DNA from: Dyadobacter sp. LHD-138
GTDB taxonomy: Bacteria; Bacteroidota; Bacteroidia; Cytophagales; Spirosomataceae
Assembly: GCF_030929615.1 (NCBI RefSeq)
Contig: NZ_JAVFVU010000023.1
Location: 1-64,000 of the forward strand
Reading direction: 5' to 3'
Length of the DNA stretch: 64,000 nucleotides
Part shown: one piece after another, positions 22,991 through 31,835 of the stretch
How positions within the stretch are numbered: the stretch's first letter is position 1
Layout: the number at the start of each line of letters is the position of its first letter
Translations under genes and position numbers: made by a program
Notes under the pieces: model-generated
Databases searched by the model: none
What the model was told of the DNA's origin: nothing
The model's input: the letters and a program-made list of their open reading frames with translations, nothing else

Positions 22991-24922
22991 TTATGCAATT
23001 CTCCCGGATACAGTCACCGTAATATTTTCAGAAGACAATGCTTCAAGTGATAGGCATTCAGCACCCATCACCTTCGCCATTTCCGCTGCTCTTCCAAAAC
23101 GAAGATAGTCGTTTTCCGTGTCGAGCACCAGAGCAGGAATGTTCGCCTGAAACAATTGTCCTGATAATTGGAGCGTTTGCTGCCAGGCATCGCCACCTCC
23201 GGGAAGCGGAACGTTGGCTTTTCCATCGCTTAAAACAACCAAAAGTGGTTTTAAATCCTTGTCCGGATTTAATTTACTGATCACCTGCGCGGCCAATTGC
23301 AATGCATGAGGCAAGGGTGTTCGGCCGCCGGTGGGCAGATGCTGCATGGCCTGTTCCGCTTGCTCGACGCTGTAAGTAGGTTCTAAAAGTAACTGCGCCT
23401 CCACGCCGCGGAAGGAAATCACACCCACCATATCTCTGCGTTGATAAGCATCGGTCAAAAGACTCAGAACGCTTCCTTTCACGGCTTCCATACGGCTGCT
23501 GGCGGCCATCGATCCCGAAGCGTCCACAACAAAAAGAATTAAATTCCCGGTTTTCCCTTTCCGAACTTTCTGGTGGAGATCGTTTCGGGTGATCTGAAAA
23601 CCCTCCTGATCGCGGATGATCGCGGATTGTACGGTTGCTATCACAGCGATGTCGCTCGGTGACTGGTCTGGTATGGCCCTGAGTTCAGGGCCACGATTGG
23701 TATGGATTGCCTGACTGCGCCGTCCTTCCGGCATTTGATGCGCGACAGGATTTATATCCCATTTGAAATTAGGCGCTTCTAGTTCAGGGTTTATGCCAAA
23801 AACCTGCTCTTGTTTTGACGACGGTAATTCCTGATTTTCGTCCTGATCATCCTGAGGCAACAGACTCTTCATCTGTGGCTCTTCCTCTGATTCAGGCTGG
23901 TTTTGAGGCTGAGGCTTATTTTGTAATTCCGGCTGCTCTTGCTGCATCAGTTCGTCAAGCCGGTTATCCCCTTTGCTATTTCCTTCAAACGGCTTTTTCC
24001 TTTGGCGGTGTACCAATGCAAGCGCTGCCGCCTGCCGTACATCTTCCGAAGTTACCGTCGTTCGTTTGTCCAGCGCTGCCAGGGTTATTGCCGTTTTGTA
24101 CATTACAATATCTGCCCGTAAACTTGTTACGTTCAGTTCTGCACAAAGCTGGCTGATTAATGTGAGCAAACCGTCCGGCAAGACTACGTCCGGCAGTAAT
24201 TTCTGAGCGGTTTTGATCTGATTTTGTAACGCTTTCTGGTTATTAATCCACTGCGCTGAAAATGCGTCGGGGTTATTTTCAAAAGTAATTCTTCTGCGAA
24301 CAACCTCCGTTCTTTCAGCCACATCACGGGGCGCTTCCACATCCACCATCAGTCCAAAACGATCCAGGAATTGCGGACGAAGATTTCCTTCTTCCGGGTT
24401 CATGGTGCCGATTAAAGTGAATTTTGCAGGATGACTTTCCGACAGTCCGTCGCGCTGGATTGTGTTTACACCCATGGCGGCAACGTCCAGTAAAACATCT
24501 ACGAGATGATCCGGCAGTAGATTTACTTCATCAATGTATAAAATGCCGCGATGTGCCGTAGCCAATAGCCCGGGTTGTAATCTTTTCTTTTTTTCTGATA
24601 AAATCCCTTCCAGATCCAGGCTGCCCAATACGCGGTCTTCGGTTGCGCCCAGCGGAAGGTTCACAAACGGTACCGGAATTTCATCAATATCAACAGGACA
24701 TTCTCCGCAGATATCCTGCGAATCATTTTCCTGAATATTTTTCAAAACCTCATTTTTAGGAATTGGCGGCATAATTTCAGCCAATCCTCTGGCGGCTGTA
24801 CTTTTTGCCGTACCTTTTTCTCCTCTGATCAGTAAACCTCCGATGGAAGGATTGATAGCGCACAACAAAAGCGCGCGCTTTAATTTTTCCTGTCCGACAA
24901 GGGCTGCAAACGGGTATTTCAT
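22991..24922 (-). CDS. Magnesium/cobalt-chelatase-like AAA+ and VWA protein
   Basis: From the ATG at 24922 (MKYPFAALVGQEKLK) it is 643 residues; a TTG four codons upstream is less likely. The AAA+ half (1-320) has GEKGTAKST (Walker A), ILYIDEVNLL (Walker B) and IGTMNPEEG. A Pro/Gln/Glu-rich linker (about 330-380) leads to a VWA domain with the MIDAS residues DASGSMAASS, GGRTPLPHA and LSDGKAN. It combines BchI and BchD (ChlI/ChlD) parts in one chain. Such fusions occur in cobalamin loci as proposed ATPase partners of an aerobic metal chelatase. No CobN/BchH-type catalytic subunit is seen in the window, so the metal and role are inferred. Confidence 0.85.
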   Translation of the reverse strand: MKYPFAALVGQEKLKRALLLCAINPSIGGLLIRGEKGTAKSTAARGLAEIMPPIPKNEVLKNIQENDSQDICGECPVDIDEIPVPFVNLPLGATEDRVLGSLDLEGILSEKKKRLQPGLLATAHRGILYIDEVNLLPDHLVDVLLDVAAMGVNTIQRDGLSESHPAKFTLIGTMNPEEGNLRPQFLDRFGLMVDVEAPRDVAERTEVVRRRITFENNPDAFSAQWINNQKALQNQIKTAQKLLPDVVLPDGLLTLISQLCAELNVTSLRADIVMYKTAITLAALDKRTTVTSEDVRQAAALALVHRQRKKPFEGNSKGDNRLDELMQQEQPELQNKPQPQNQPESEEEPQMKSLLPQDDQDENQELPSSKQEQVFGINPELEAPNFKWDINPVAHQMPEGRRSQAIHTNRGPELRAIPDQSPSDIAVIATVQSAIIRDQEGFQITRNDLHQKVRKGKTGNLILFVVDASGSMAASSRMEAVKGSVLSLLTDAYQRRDMVGVISFRGVEAQLLLEPTYSVEQAEQAMQHLPTGGRTPLPHALQLAAQVISKLNPDKDLKPLLVVLSDGKANVPLPGGGDAWQQTLQLSGQLFQANIPALVLDTENDYLRFGRAAEMAKVMGAECLSLEALSSENITVTVSGRIA

Positions 24923-25212
24923 AGAGAAGACCAAATTAAAATTACCTTCCTTGCAAACGGATGATCGCGTGAAGGGAAGGTAAAATTAGGGAAACTTTGT
25001 TATTTAAAGTGATCTGACCGTTTTAAGAAATGTTTTCATGACAAGCCCGGTAGTCACATTTAGTCATGACGAAATATACTGTTTCATGGATTTAATTAAT
25101 ACTTTAGAAAATCAGTTTTAGACCTTATTGAGGAGCAGAATTGGTATCATATTTTAAAATGACCGGGAAGTACACTGGAAATTAAATCACAGAAATTTCA
25201 ACAAGAAGTCCT

Positions 25213-27675
25213 TTGACAAAATCCCGCGGACATATCACTGTTGAGCAGTGGTTTAAATATAAAAACTGGAAATGGGCCGCTTTTCAAAAGGAAGCGGCGG
25301 CAGCTTACCTTTCGGGGAAAAGCGGACTGGTGAATGCGCCGACGGGCAGTGGGAAAACGTACGCGTTGTGGATCCCGATCCTTATTCGATATATCAATTC
25401 TTTGCCCAGGCAGCCTGCCAAAAGAAGCAACGGTTTACAGGTTTTGTGGATCACGCCTCTTCGTGCGCTTTCGAAGGACCTTTTCAGGAATATGGAAATG
25501 GCCGCTTTGGAAATGAATCTGAACCTGCACGTCGGTGTGCGCTCGGGTGATACAAGCACGCATGAAAGAGCCAGCCAGAAAAAGCAAATGCCGGAAGCGT
25601 TGCTGATTACGCCTGAAAGCTTTCATATTTTATTTACCCAGAAGAATAGTGCAGAAATTTTTAAAAATCTCCACACGGTTGTTGTGGATGAATGGCACGA
25701 ACTCATGGGCAGCAAACGGGGAACCCAGACCGAACTTGCCCTCGCCCGGCTAAGAACGATTAATCCTGACCTGCAAACCTGGGGTATATCCGCAACGATT
25801 GGCAATCTCGAAGAGGCGAAACAGGTATTGGTCGGGATGGATGCTGCGGAGGAAGATACGGTTATCATCAAGGCAGAAACGCGAAAGAAAATCCTTGTTG
25901 AAAGCATTCTCCCTGAAAAAGTTGAAACGCTCCCCTGGGCAGGTTACATGGGGACGAAGCTTATCGATTATGTTGTTGAAATTGTGCGGAAAAGTAAAAC
26001 GACCCTGCTTTTTACCAACACCCGCTCGCAGACTGAAATCTGGTACCGGATTATTATTGAAAAGTATCCTGAATTTGCTGGCATTATGGCTTTGCATCAC
26101 GCCTCGCTCGACCGCGAAATCCGTGATTGGGTGGAAGAGGCTTTGCATGAAGAGAAATTGAAACTGGTCATTTGTACGGCAAGTCTTGACCTGGGCGTAG
26201 ATTTCCGTCCGGTGGATACGGTTATTCAGGTGGGAAGCCCCAAAAGTATAGCGCGGTTTATTCAACGTGCGGGCAGAAGCGGACATCAGCCTGGTGCAGC
26301 CAGCAAAATTTATTTTTGCCCAACCAACGCGCTTGAACTCATTGAAGCGGTTTCGCTTCGTGATGGCGTTGAAAAAAACCTGATCGAAGACCGCCGACCG
26401 GTTATCCAGGCTTTTGATGTGTTGGCACAATGGATGATCACCCTGGCGGTGGGAGGTGGTTTTGAAGAGCAGCAATTGTTTGAGGAAGTTCGCAATTGTT
26501 ATGGTTATCAGTTTATTAATCGTCAGGAGTGGGAGTGGTTGCTGGGGTATATTACGACCGGAAGTTCGTCGCTGGTGGTTTATGATGAGTATAAAAAGGT
26601 GGAAAGAATTGATGGCCGTTATGTGGTAACGAGTCGGCGGGTTGCGCACCGTCACATGCTGAGCATGGGTACGATTGTCTCCGAGACTTCGTTGAAAGTG
26701 AAATTACAGCAGGGGAAATACCTGGGTTCTGTGGAGGAATCTTTTGTGACGCGCATGAAAGCGGGAGACGTTTTTGTCTTTGCGGGGCTGAGTGTCGAAT
26801 TTGTCAGAATTCATGAAATGACAGTTACCGTTAAAAAAGCAGAGGGGAAAAGAGGCTTTTTGGTTCGATGGGCGGGTGGGAGAATGCCGTTATCTTCTCA
26901 ATTATCCGCTTTTATCCGCGACAGATTATCCGACGCGATGGATAACCCACACAAAGAAAGGGAATTGTCGAAGTTAAAACCACTGCTGGAACTGCAAACG
27001 GAAATGTCGATAATTCCGCAAACTTCTGAATTGTTAATTGAACAATGTGAGACAAGGGAAGGGCATCACATCTTTATTTTTCCCTTTGAAGGACGATTGG
27101 TACACGAAGGGATGTCGATTATTCTGGCGTATCGCATCAGTAAATTAAGCCCGATCAGCTTCTCCGTGACGATGAATGATTACGGTTTTGAGCTGTTGAG
27201 CGACCAATATGTCGATTTACAAAAAATAATGCAGGACGTTGATCTGTTTTCAACCCGTCACCTGGTGGATGATATTTATAAAAGCGTCAATGCGACGGAG
27301 ATGGCGAAACGCAAATTTCGTGAAATTGCGGCGATCGCGGGATTGATGTTTCAGGGTTATCCCGGAAAATACATGAAAGCAAAGCAGGTGCAGGCTTCGA
27401 GCTCGCTGCTGTTTACGGTGATGACCAAATATGAAAATAATAATTTACTGGTCAATCAGGCGTACCAGGAAGTTTTGACTTATCAATTGGAAGAAGTCAG
27501 GATGCGGAAGGCGCTTGACCGGATTGCGACACAAAAAATAGTGGTTAAAAAAACGAAAAAACCTACGCCTTTTTCGTTCCCTATCATGGTAGACCGGCTC
27601 CGCGAGCAGCTTACTTCCGAAAAACTGGAAGACCGGATCCAGAAAATGCTCAAACAGTATCGTGACGCAGATTGA
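25213..27675 (+). CDS. Ligase-associated DNA damage response DEXH-box helicase
   Basis: An 820-residue superfamily 2 helicase of the Lhr-like bacterial repair group. Visible motifs are APTGSGKTYAL (I), VVDEWHEL (II, DEWH), ISATIGNL (III) and IQRAGRSGHQPGA (VI), followed by the Lhr-type C-terminal region. It starts at a TTG (25213), the only start giving the usual N-terminus before EQWFKYKNWK. Members are encoded with an ATP-dependent DNA ligase, an MBL-fold exonuclease and PdeM. Here only the PdeM gene follows, overlapping by 14 bases. It is expected to unwind DNA in repair; its direct role in this organism is inferred. Confidence 0.93.
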   Translation: MTKSRGHITVEQWFKYKNWKWAAFQKEAAAAYLSGKSGLVNAPTGSGKTYALWIPILIRYINSLPRQPAKRSNGLQVLWITPLRALSKDLFRNMEMAALEMNLNLHVGVRSGDTSTHERASQKKQMPEALLITPESFHILFTQKNSAEIFKNLHTVVVDEWHELMGSKRGTQTELALARLRTINPDLQTWGISATIGNLEEAKQVLVGMDAAEEDTVIIKAETRKKILVESILPEKVETLPWAGYMGTKLIDYVVEIVRKSKTTLLFTNTRSQTEIWYRIIIEKYPEFAGIMALHHASLDREIRDWVEEALHEEKLKLVICTASLDLGVDFRPVDTVIQVGSPKSIARFIQRAGRSGHQPGAASKIYFCPTNALELIEAVSLRDGVEKNLIEDRRPVIQAFDVLAQWMITLAVGGGFEEQQLFEEVRNCYGYQFINRQEWEWLLGYITTGSSSLVVYDEYKKVERIDGRYVVTSRRVAHRHMLSMGTIVSETSLKVKLQQGKYLGSVEESFVTRMKAGDVFVFAGLSVEFVRIHEMTVTVKKAEGKRGFLVRWAGGRMPLSSQLSAFIRDRLSDAMDNPHKERELSKLKPLLELQTEMSIIPQTSELLIEQCETREGHHIFIFPFEGRLVHEGMSIILAYRISKLSPISFSVTMNDYGFELLSDQYVDLQKIMQDVDLFSTRHLVDDIYKSVNATEMAKRKFREIAAIAGLMFQGYPGKYMKAKQVQASSSLLFTVMTKYENNNLLVNQAYQEVLTYQLEEVRMRKALDRIATQKIVVKKTKKPTPFSFPIMVDRLREQLTSEKLEDRIQKMLKQYRDAD

Positions 27676-28306
27676 AATAAGAAACAACCATTTTGATTTA
27701 TTGACCCAAAAAGCCATTTTCTGGCAAGAAAAGCGAACGTTACTCATTGGCGATTTACACCTTGGGAAAATTACACATTTTAGAAAAGAGGGGATAGCTG
27801 TCCCGCAGATTGCAGCAGAGAATAATTTTGAAAGGCTGGACGAATTGGCAGACAATACAAAAGCGTCCCGAATTATTTTTCTGGGCGATCTTTTTCATAA
27901 CAAGTACAATGCAGAGTGGGAAATGTTTTCGGCATGGCGTGCTAAATATCATTTTATTGAAATGATCATCGTGATCGGAAACCATGATGTTTTACCTGTA
28001 AGTCTGTTCCTGGAAAATAATATTGATGTTTATAAAAATGATTTTGAAGAAGATCATTTCATTTTTACGCACCATCCGAAGGTAGAATTGGATCCGTCGA
28101 AATTTGTTTTTGCAGGGCACGTTCATCCTGTTTTTACATCCTACGGAAAGGGGCGGCAAAGTTTCAGGCTGCCTTGTTTTGTTGTGGATAAATGCCAGGC
28201 GATTTTACCAAGTTTCGGCGTTTTTACAGGCGGGTTTGGTGTGAATCTGATTGCGGGAAGGAAGATCTATATGTTAACGGAGGAGCGTGTTTTTGTCGTG
28301 GGATGA
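27662..28306 (+). CDS. pdeM: Ligase-associated DNA damage response endonuclease PdeM
   Basis: A 214-residue calcineurin-like metallophosphoesterase with all metal-binding blocks in order: GDLHLGK, GDLFHN, GNHD, THHP and GHVHP. This set matches PdeM of the ligase-associated repair cluster. It starts at a GTG inside the end of the helicase gene (14-base overlap), so translation is coupled. Substrate and strand preference cannot be deduced from sequence. Confidence 0.92.
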   Translation: MTQIEIRNNHFDLLTQKAIFWQEKRTLLIGDLHLGKITHFRKEGIAVPQIAAENNFERLDELADNTKASRIIFLGDLFHNKYNAEWEMFSAWRAKYHFIEMIIVIGNHDVLPVSLFLENNIDVYKNDFEEDHFIFTHHPKVELDPSKFVFAGHVHPVFTSYGKGRQSFRLPCFVVDKCQAILPSFGVFTGGFGVNLIAGRKIYMLTEERVFVVG

Positions 28307-28404
28307 CAGCATCGGCGAATTTAATCAAGCCATGTGTCATTGCTTTCGGGATTAATCCCCGACAATGCGGAGGAGATTTCCATACCCATTGCTTCTTTTG
28401 GAAC

Positions 28405-28490
28405 TAAACCCGAAGGGTCGAAAGTATGCTGGAAACAATCTGCTGACTGGTAATTCAAAACCCTGAAAGGGTGATATAACAACGCCCGGA
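28405..28490. repeat. REP/MITE-like palindrome family, partial copy 2
   Basis: The sequence has AAACCCGAAGGGTCGAAAG near 28406 and AAACCCTGAAAGGGTGATAT near 28458, followed by AACAACGCCCGGAACTAC. The inner CCCTGAAAGGG segment and its flank match the middle of the copy at 32750-32917. The outer closing arm is missing or too diverged to see. Confidence 0.6.
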
Positions 28491-28491
28491 A

Positions 28492-28638
28492 CTACGATCG
28501 AATTTTCACATATTTGCAATAATCTTGGCACAGCGCCTGATACAAAGTCTCAGAATCATGAAAAATTTCCTTAACAGCAATCCCGGAATGAATATCATCT
28601 GAAAAGTTTAAGGTTATTTCTGCTATTTTTTCCTGACT
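28492..28638 (-). other. Unrecognised open stretch after the radical-SAM remnant
   Basis: In the minus strand, in the same frame as the second part of the pseudogene, an open stretch of 48 codons follows the internal TAG. It includes EKIAEITLNFSDDIHSG and ends QDYCKYVKIRS before a TAG at 28492. It does not match the sequence expected for the radical-SAM family at this point, so it may be the tail of a different gene joined by a deletion. I do not recognise it. Confidence 0.35.
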
Positions 28639-28772
28639 CTAATAAATTCCGCTGCCGGTTGCTTCTCCTAATCCCTTGTTATGATTCGTTCGCTTTCACT
28701 GGAAGAACAGAATACGTCGTACTTGACCGCATCAGCGAGCATCTGAAGCTTCTCATGAAGTCTTTCCGACAT
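28639..28772 (-). pseudogene. Remnant of a DNA modification/repair radical-SAM gene
   Basis: The ATG at 28772 starts MSERLHEKLQMLADAVKYDV, then FCSSSES. This closely resembles the N-terminus of the Bacteroidota putative DNA modification/repair radical-SAM protein (TIGR03916 type, ADAAKYDVSCSSSG). After about 35 codons the frame is lost at a TAG. Shifted by one, it continues KGLGEATGSGIY, the next conserved segment, before another TAG. The cysteine cluster and the rest are absent. It is therefore frameshifted and deleted. It lies just downstream of pdeM, in convergent orientation, so two repair systems were neighbours here. Confidence 0.65.
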
Positions 28773-28797
28773 ATCCGTATTCTATAACGTTTGTTGA

Positions 28798-28838
28798 TGA
28801 TACTAATAGTATCACAAATATACAAATAATTTGATACT
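28798..28838 (-). promoter_or_regulatory. Promoter with 17-bp palindromic operator-like site
   Basis: A perfect palindrome TGATACTAATAGTATCA (28798-28814) sits directly downstream of a Bacteroidota -7 match, TATATTTG on the minus strand (28822-28815). A further half-site (TGATACT on the plus strand, 28832-28838) lies just upstream of the -7 motif. The arrangement around the expected transcription start, 26 bases before the remnant's ATG, is what a repressor-controlled promoter would look like. Confidence 0.55.
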
Positions 28839-28987
28839 TATAATAATTTTTAAGGTAAGATTTTATTGGCGTGAAGAGAAAACTTCTTGGGACTGGGATA
28901 ATTGCGTTGGGAATAAAATAATCATTAAGCCACATCGCATCGCTCTGTGCGTCTCCTGAATTTAGATAAATATCGCCGGTCAATGTT
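28839..28987. other. Intergenic remainder of the pdeM-esterase gap
   Basis: The gap from 28307 to 28987 holds the REP-like copy, the unrecognised open stretch, the radical-SAM remnant and its promoter. The remaining 149 bases up to the esterase stop codon show nothing I can name. An open frame at 28753-29013 on the minus strand overlaps the remnant and the esterase end and looks like chance. Confidence 0.4.
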
Positions 28988-29872
28988 TTACAACTTCTGT
29001 TTTTTGCTGACATTTTCCATGAACGTATGAATTTGACTATACCTTTTATTCCAGGGGTTGAAAAACTGGGTGATCATGGGAATGTGTTTTTTGTTTTTCA
29101 GAATTTGAAAAGGTGTGCCTGGCGCGAATTCTTGGAGGGATTTAATGAATTTATCGTTGCTGACTGCAATGGAAGGATATGTTTTGCCGCCCAGGAAAAT
29201 AGTCATTGGAGGCATGTTATTATGCAAATGATAAAGCGGAGATGCTTCTTTCCATATTTTTTGTCCGGAAGTAAAGGTCTTCAGATAGGTGTTGTCGTTT
29301 GGGAATTTTTCTTCCAGTAAATAACCATACATGTCCAATCCTGCCGCGTCAATCAGGATGAGCCCTTTAACCGGATTTTCTATGCCCAGTTTATTGAAAT
29401 ACTGTTCGTCAATGGCGACAAGTGCGGCCAGATGTCCACCTGCTGAGTGACCTGAAATAAAAATTCGATCCGGATCTCCACTGTAATGCTGAATATTTTC
29501 TTTGACCCATTTTACAGATCTCGCGGTATACTCCGCCATTTCTTTGTACGTGGCGGTCGGGCTTAAAGGATAATCGGGGATGACCGCGACGATATCTTTC
29601 TTCGTCCAGTTTCTGCCAAACAGGTTGTATTGGGACTTTTTACCGGAATTCCAGTTTCCACCGTGGATGAAAATTAAAACATCCGTGGGTGATTTTGGCC
29701 TCCTGGGTTCAAAGATATTAAGTTGCTGATCCTGAATTTTACCTGAATCCCCGGCATACGTAATGTTTTTATGCGCTCGGCTGCCTGTAAATGCACAGCC
29801 CGAAAGTGTAAGAAGCGCGGCTCCGAACAGTATAAAAAGAATGATGCGGGATACCCGGGTTTCTGAATTCAC
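28988..29872 (-). CDS. Alpha/beta-hydrolase lipoprotein (esterase/acylhydrolase type)
   Basis: A 294-residue protein starting at GTG, with a lipoprotein signal ending LLTLSGC (Cys about 26). The esterase oxyanion motif HGGNWNSG and nucleophile elbow GHSAGGH are clear. The acid/His are expected near the C-terminus (KKHIPMI region). The HGG/GHSAGG pair is typical of the carboxylesterase-like BD-FAE/kynurenine formamidase branch. It probably works on the periplasmic side of a membrane; the substrate is unknown. It stands alone, convergent to pdeM across a decayed region. Confidence 0.85.
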   Translation of the reverse strand: MNSETRVSRIILFILFGAALLTLSGCAFTGSRAHKNITYAGDSGKIQDQQLNIFEPRRPKSPTDVLIFIHGGNWNSGKKSQYNLFGRNWTKKDIVAVIPDYPLSPTATYKEMAEYTARSVKWVKENIQHYSGDPDRIFISGHSAGGHLAALVAIDEQYFNKLGIENPVKGLILIDAAGLDMYGYLLEEKFPNDNTYLKTFTSGQKIWKEASPLYHLHNNMPPMTIFLGGKTYPSIAVSNDKFIKSLQEFAPGTPFQILKNKKHIPMITQFFNPWNKRYSQIHTFMENVSKKQKL

Positions 29873-30074
29873 GATAAATGCCTTTCATGAAATGATTGAA
29901 AGACATACGTGGAAATATTGTCTGTGGATTGCGGCAATGGAGAAGAGGCAATCGTGAGCGGGTTTTTGCGAGGGAAAGAGGAGTCAAGTTTTGAAAAGGG
30001 CAGGCCCAGTGTTGACTCCTCTCGAAACTTCCCTATACCCGGACTTTTCTTGCGCCCGGGTTCAGGCTTCATAT

Positions 30075-30299
30075 CTAAACTTTTTTCGGAGGCAGGTCAA
30101 ATGCAACCGCATTGTGCTCAAAATGTCCTTTATGAGAACCGTCGCAGAATGGTTTGTTAGCAGAAAGTCCGCAGCGGCAGACGGAAAGCACTGTTCTTCC
30201 TTCCAATCCGTATGCATTTCCCTGTGCATCTACGATTTCAAAATCTCCGTCAACTTTCAGAGAGCCGTTGTTGTTAACGGTAAGCTTTACTTTTGTCAT
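30075..30299 (-). CDS. CDGSH-type iron-sulfur protein
   Basis: A 74-residue protein with the complete CDGSH iron-sulfur motif CRCGLSANKPFCDGSHKG, whose three Cys and one His bind a redox-active [2Fe-2S] cluster. No membrane anchor is present, so it is soluble, unlike mitochondrial mitoNEET. The N-terminal beta-strand segment (VNNNGSLKVDGDFEIVD) is typical of short bacterial members. It is a single gene between the esterase and dGTPase genes. Confidence 0.93.
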   Translation of the reverse strand: MTKVKLTVNNNGSLKVDGDFEIVDAQGNAYGLEGRTVLSVCRCGLSANKPFCDGSHKGHFEHNAVAFDLPPKKV

Positions 30300-30491
30300 G
30301 GTGAATAATTTTGCCCAAAGGTAGTAATCCCATTGGTTGGAGGCATACTGGCAAGCTAATTTAGCATGAGTACAAATCTAATTTACGCTTGAATAAAGGG
30401 CCGGTGTTGTTCCGGTCTATCTTTTAAATGCTCTGGAAAATGCACTTAACGGCTGAATTTTTCGGTTTTTTGCCCAGATTTACATGGCCGC

Positions 30492-31835
30492 TTAGCCGAT
30501 GGAAGGGAACGAAATTCCTTTGATTTTTCGGAATAACTCGACGGCGTAAAGATCTGTCATGCCGGAGACAAAATCTAAAACGGTCTGGATTTTTGAATAT
30601 TCGTCCGTCGTGTTCGTGATAAATTGTTTGGGAATCAGCTCGACCAGCTTTTTGGAATAATGCGAATTATTATTCAGATAAGCCGGAATAAATTCTTCCA
30701 AAAGTCCGCCCATCACCTTGTAGCCCGCCACTTCGATCTGTACCACGGAAGAATAATTGTAGATTTTCCTGATTGAAATCGTCTCGATATTTTTCATGAC
30801 CGTGCGCAAAGGCTCATCGATCCGGTCAATCAGACTGTTATTGAAATCACCTGCCAGGATTGATTCCTGTTCCTTATAAAAAAGCTCGGAGCAGACGCCG
30901 ATCAGCGTATTGATGGCTTTGGCACGCAGCAAACTTATTTTCGCATCATCATCATCAATATCTGCCAGCCGCTCTTCTATCTGCGGATCATTGGAAAGCG
31001 GCAAAAGCAGTGCTTCGACTTCATGGTATGAAAGGATTTTGAGCCTGTGTGCGTCTTCGAGGTCGATAATGTTATAACAAATATCATCCGCAGCTTCCAC
31101 CAGGTATACGATCGGATGCCGCTTATAAATCAGGCGCTCATTTTCAACTTTTGTTAAACCCAATGCTGTCGCAATTTTTACAAAACCGGCCTGTTCAGAT
31201 TGAAAAAAACCATACTTTTTTCTGTAAATCTTCGACTTGTCATGACCCGCCAGCGATTCGCAGGGATATTTTGCAATGGATGCAAGCGTCGAATACGTTA
31301 AGGCAAAACTACCATAACCTTTTCCCGCGTACGGATGTGTCAGGATGCGGAAGGCATTGGCGTTACCCTCAAAATTGGTAAGGTCCTGCCACTGTGCTCC
31401 GGTTACTTTATCCTTGTAAACAGCTCCTGCGCCATGGGTAAAATAATATGAAATGGCTGCTTCGCCCGAATGCCCAAAAGCCGGGTTCCCCAGATCATGC
31501 GCCAGACATGCCGCCGCGACAATGTTTCCGATCTCACTGATCAGCGGAAGTTCATCATCCAGACCGGGGCGGCTCTTTTTTAGCCGGTTATAGAAAATTC
31601 GTCCAAGAGAACGGCCTACGCTGGCAACTTCCAGGCTGTGTGTTAACCGGTTGTGAACGAAAATACTTCCGGGTAAGGGAAATACCTGGGTTTTATTCTG
31701 AAGCCTCCGGAATGGGGAGGAAAAGATTAACCGGTCGTAATCACGTTGAAATTCAGATCTGGCTTCCGCCTGGTCTTCGATGTTTTTGTCTTCGCTTCCC
31801 CAGCGTTTTGCCGAGAGTAATGTTTCCCAATTCAT
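30492..31835 (-). CDS. dgt: Deoxyguanosinetriphosphate triphosphohydrolase (dGTPase)
   Basis: A 447-residue HD-domain dNTP triphosphohydrolase. Visible features are DRLIFSSPFRRLQNKTQV at the N-terminus, RLTHSLEVASVGR (His ligand), CLAHDLGNPAFGHSGE (HD pair and substrate loop) and EAADDICYNIIDLED (last Asp ligand). It cleaves dGTP, and possibly other dNTPs, to the nucleoside and tripolyphosphate, affecting dNTP pools. It is divergently placed against the pseudouridine synthase gene. Confidence 0.95.
   Translation of the reverse strand: MNWETLLSAKRWGSEDKNIEDQAEARSEFQRDYDRLIFSSPFRRLQNKTQVFPLPGSIFVHNRLTHSLEVASVGRSLGRIFYNRLKKSRPGLDDELPLISEIGNIVAAACLAHDLGNPAFGHSGEAAISYYFTHGAGAVYKDKVTGAQWQDLTNFEGNANAFRILTHPYAGKGYGSFALTYSTLASIAKYPCESLAGHDKSKIYRKKYGFFQSEQAGFVKIATALGLTKVENERLIYKRHPIVYLVEAADDICYNIIDLEDAHRLKILSYHEVEALLLPLSNDPQIEERLADIDDDDAKISLLRAKAINTLIGVCSELFYKEQESILAGDFNNSLIDRIDEPLRTVMKNIETISIRKIYNYSSVVQIEVAGYKVMGGLLEEFIPAYLNNNSHYSKKLVELIPKQFITNTTDEYSKIQTVLDFVSGMTDLYAVELFRKIKGISFPSIG

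Noticed and set aside
24923-25212. Cobalamin riboswitch in the divergent region upstream of the chelatase-like gene
   Set aside because: None of the conserved riboswitch blocks is present on either strand.
25750-26655. Long 301-codon open frame on the minus strand inside the helicase gene
   Set aside because: It is antisense to a well-supported helicase with complete motifs. Its Arg/Asn/Thr-rich composition is typical of an antisense shadow.
28753-29013. 86-codon open frame on the minus strand
   Set aside because: It overlaps the end of the esterase gene and the radical-SAM remnant, reads mostly hydrophobic chance sequence, and has no start or family match.
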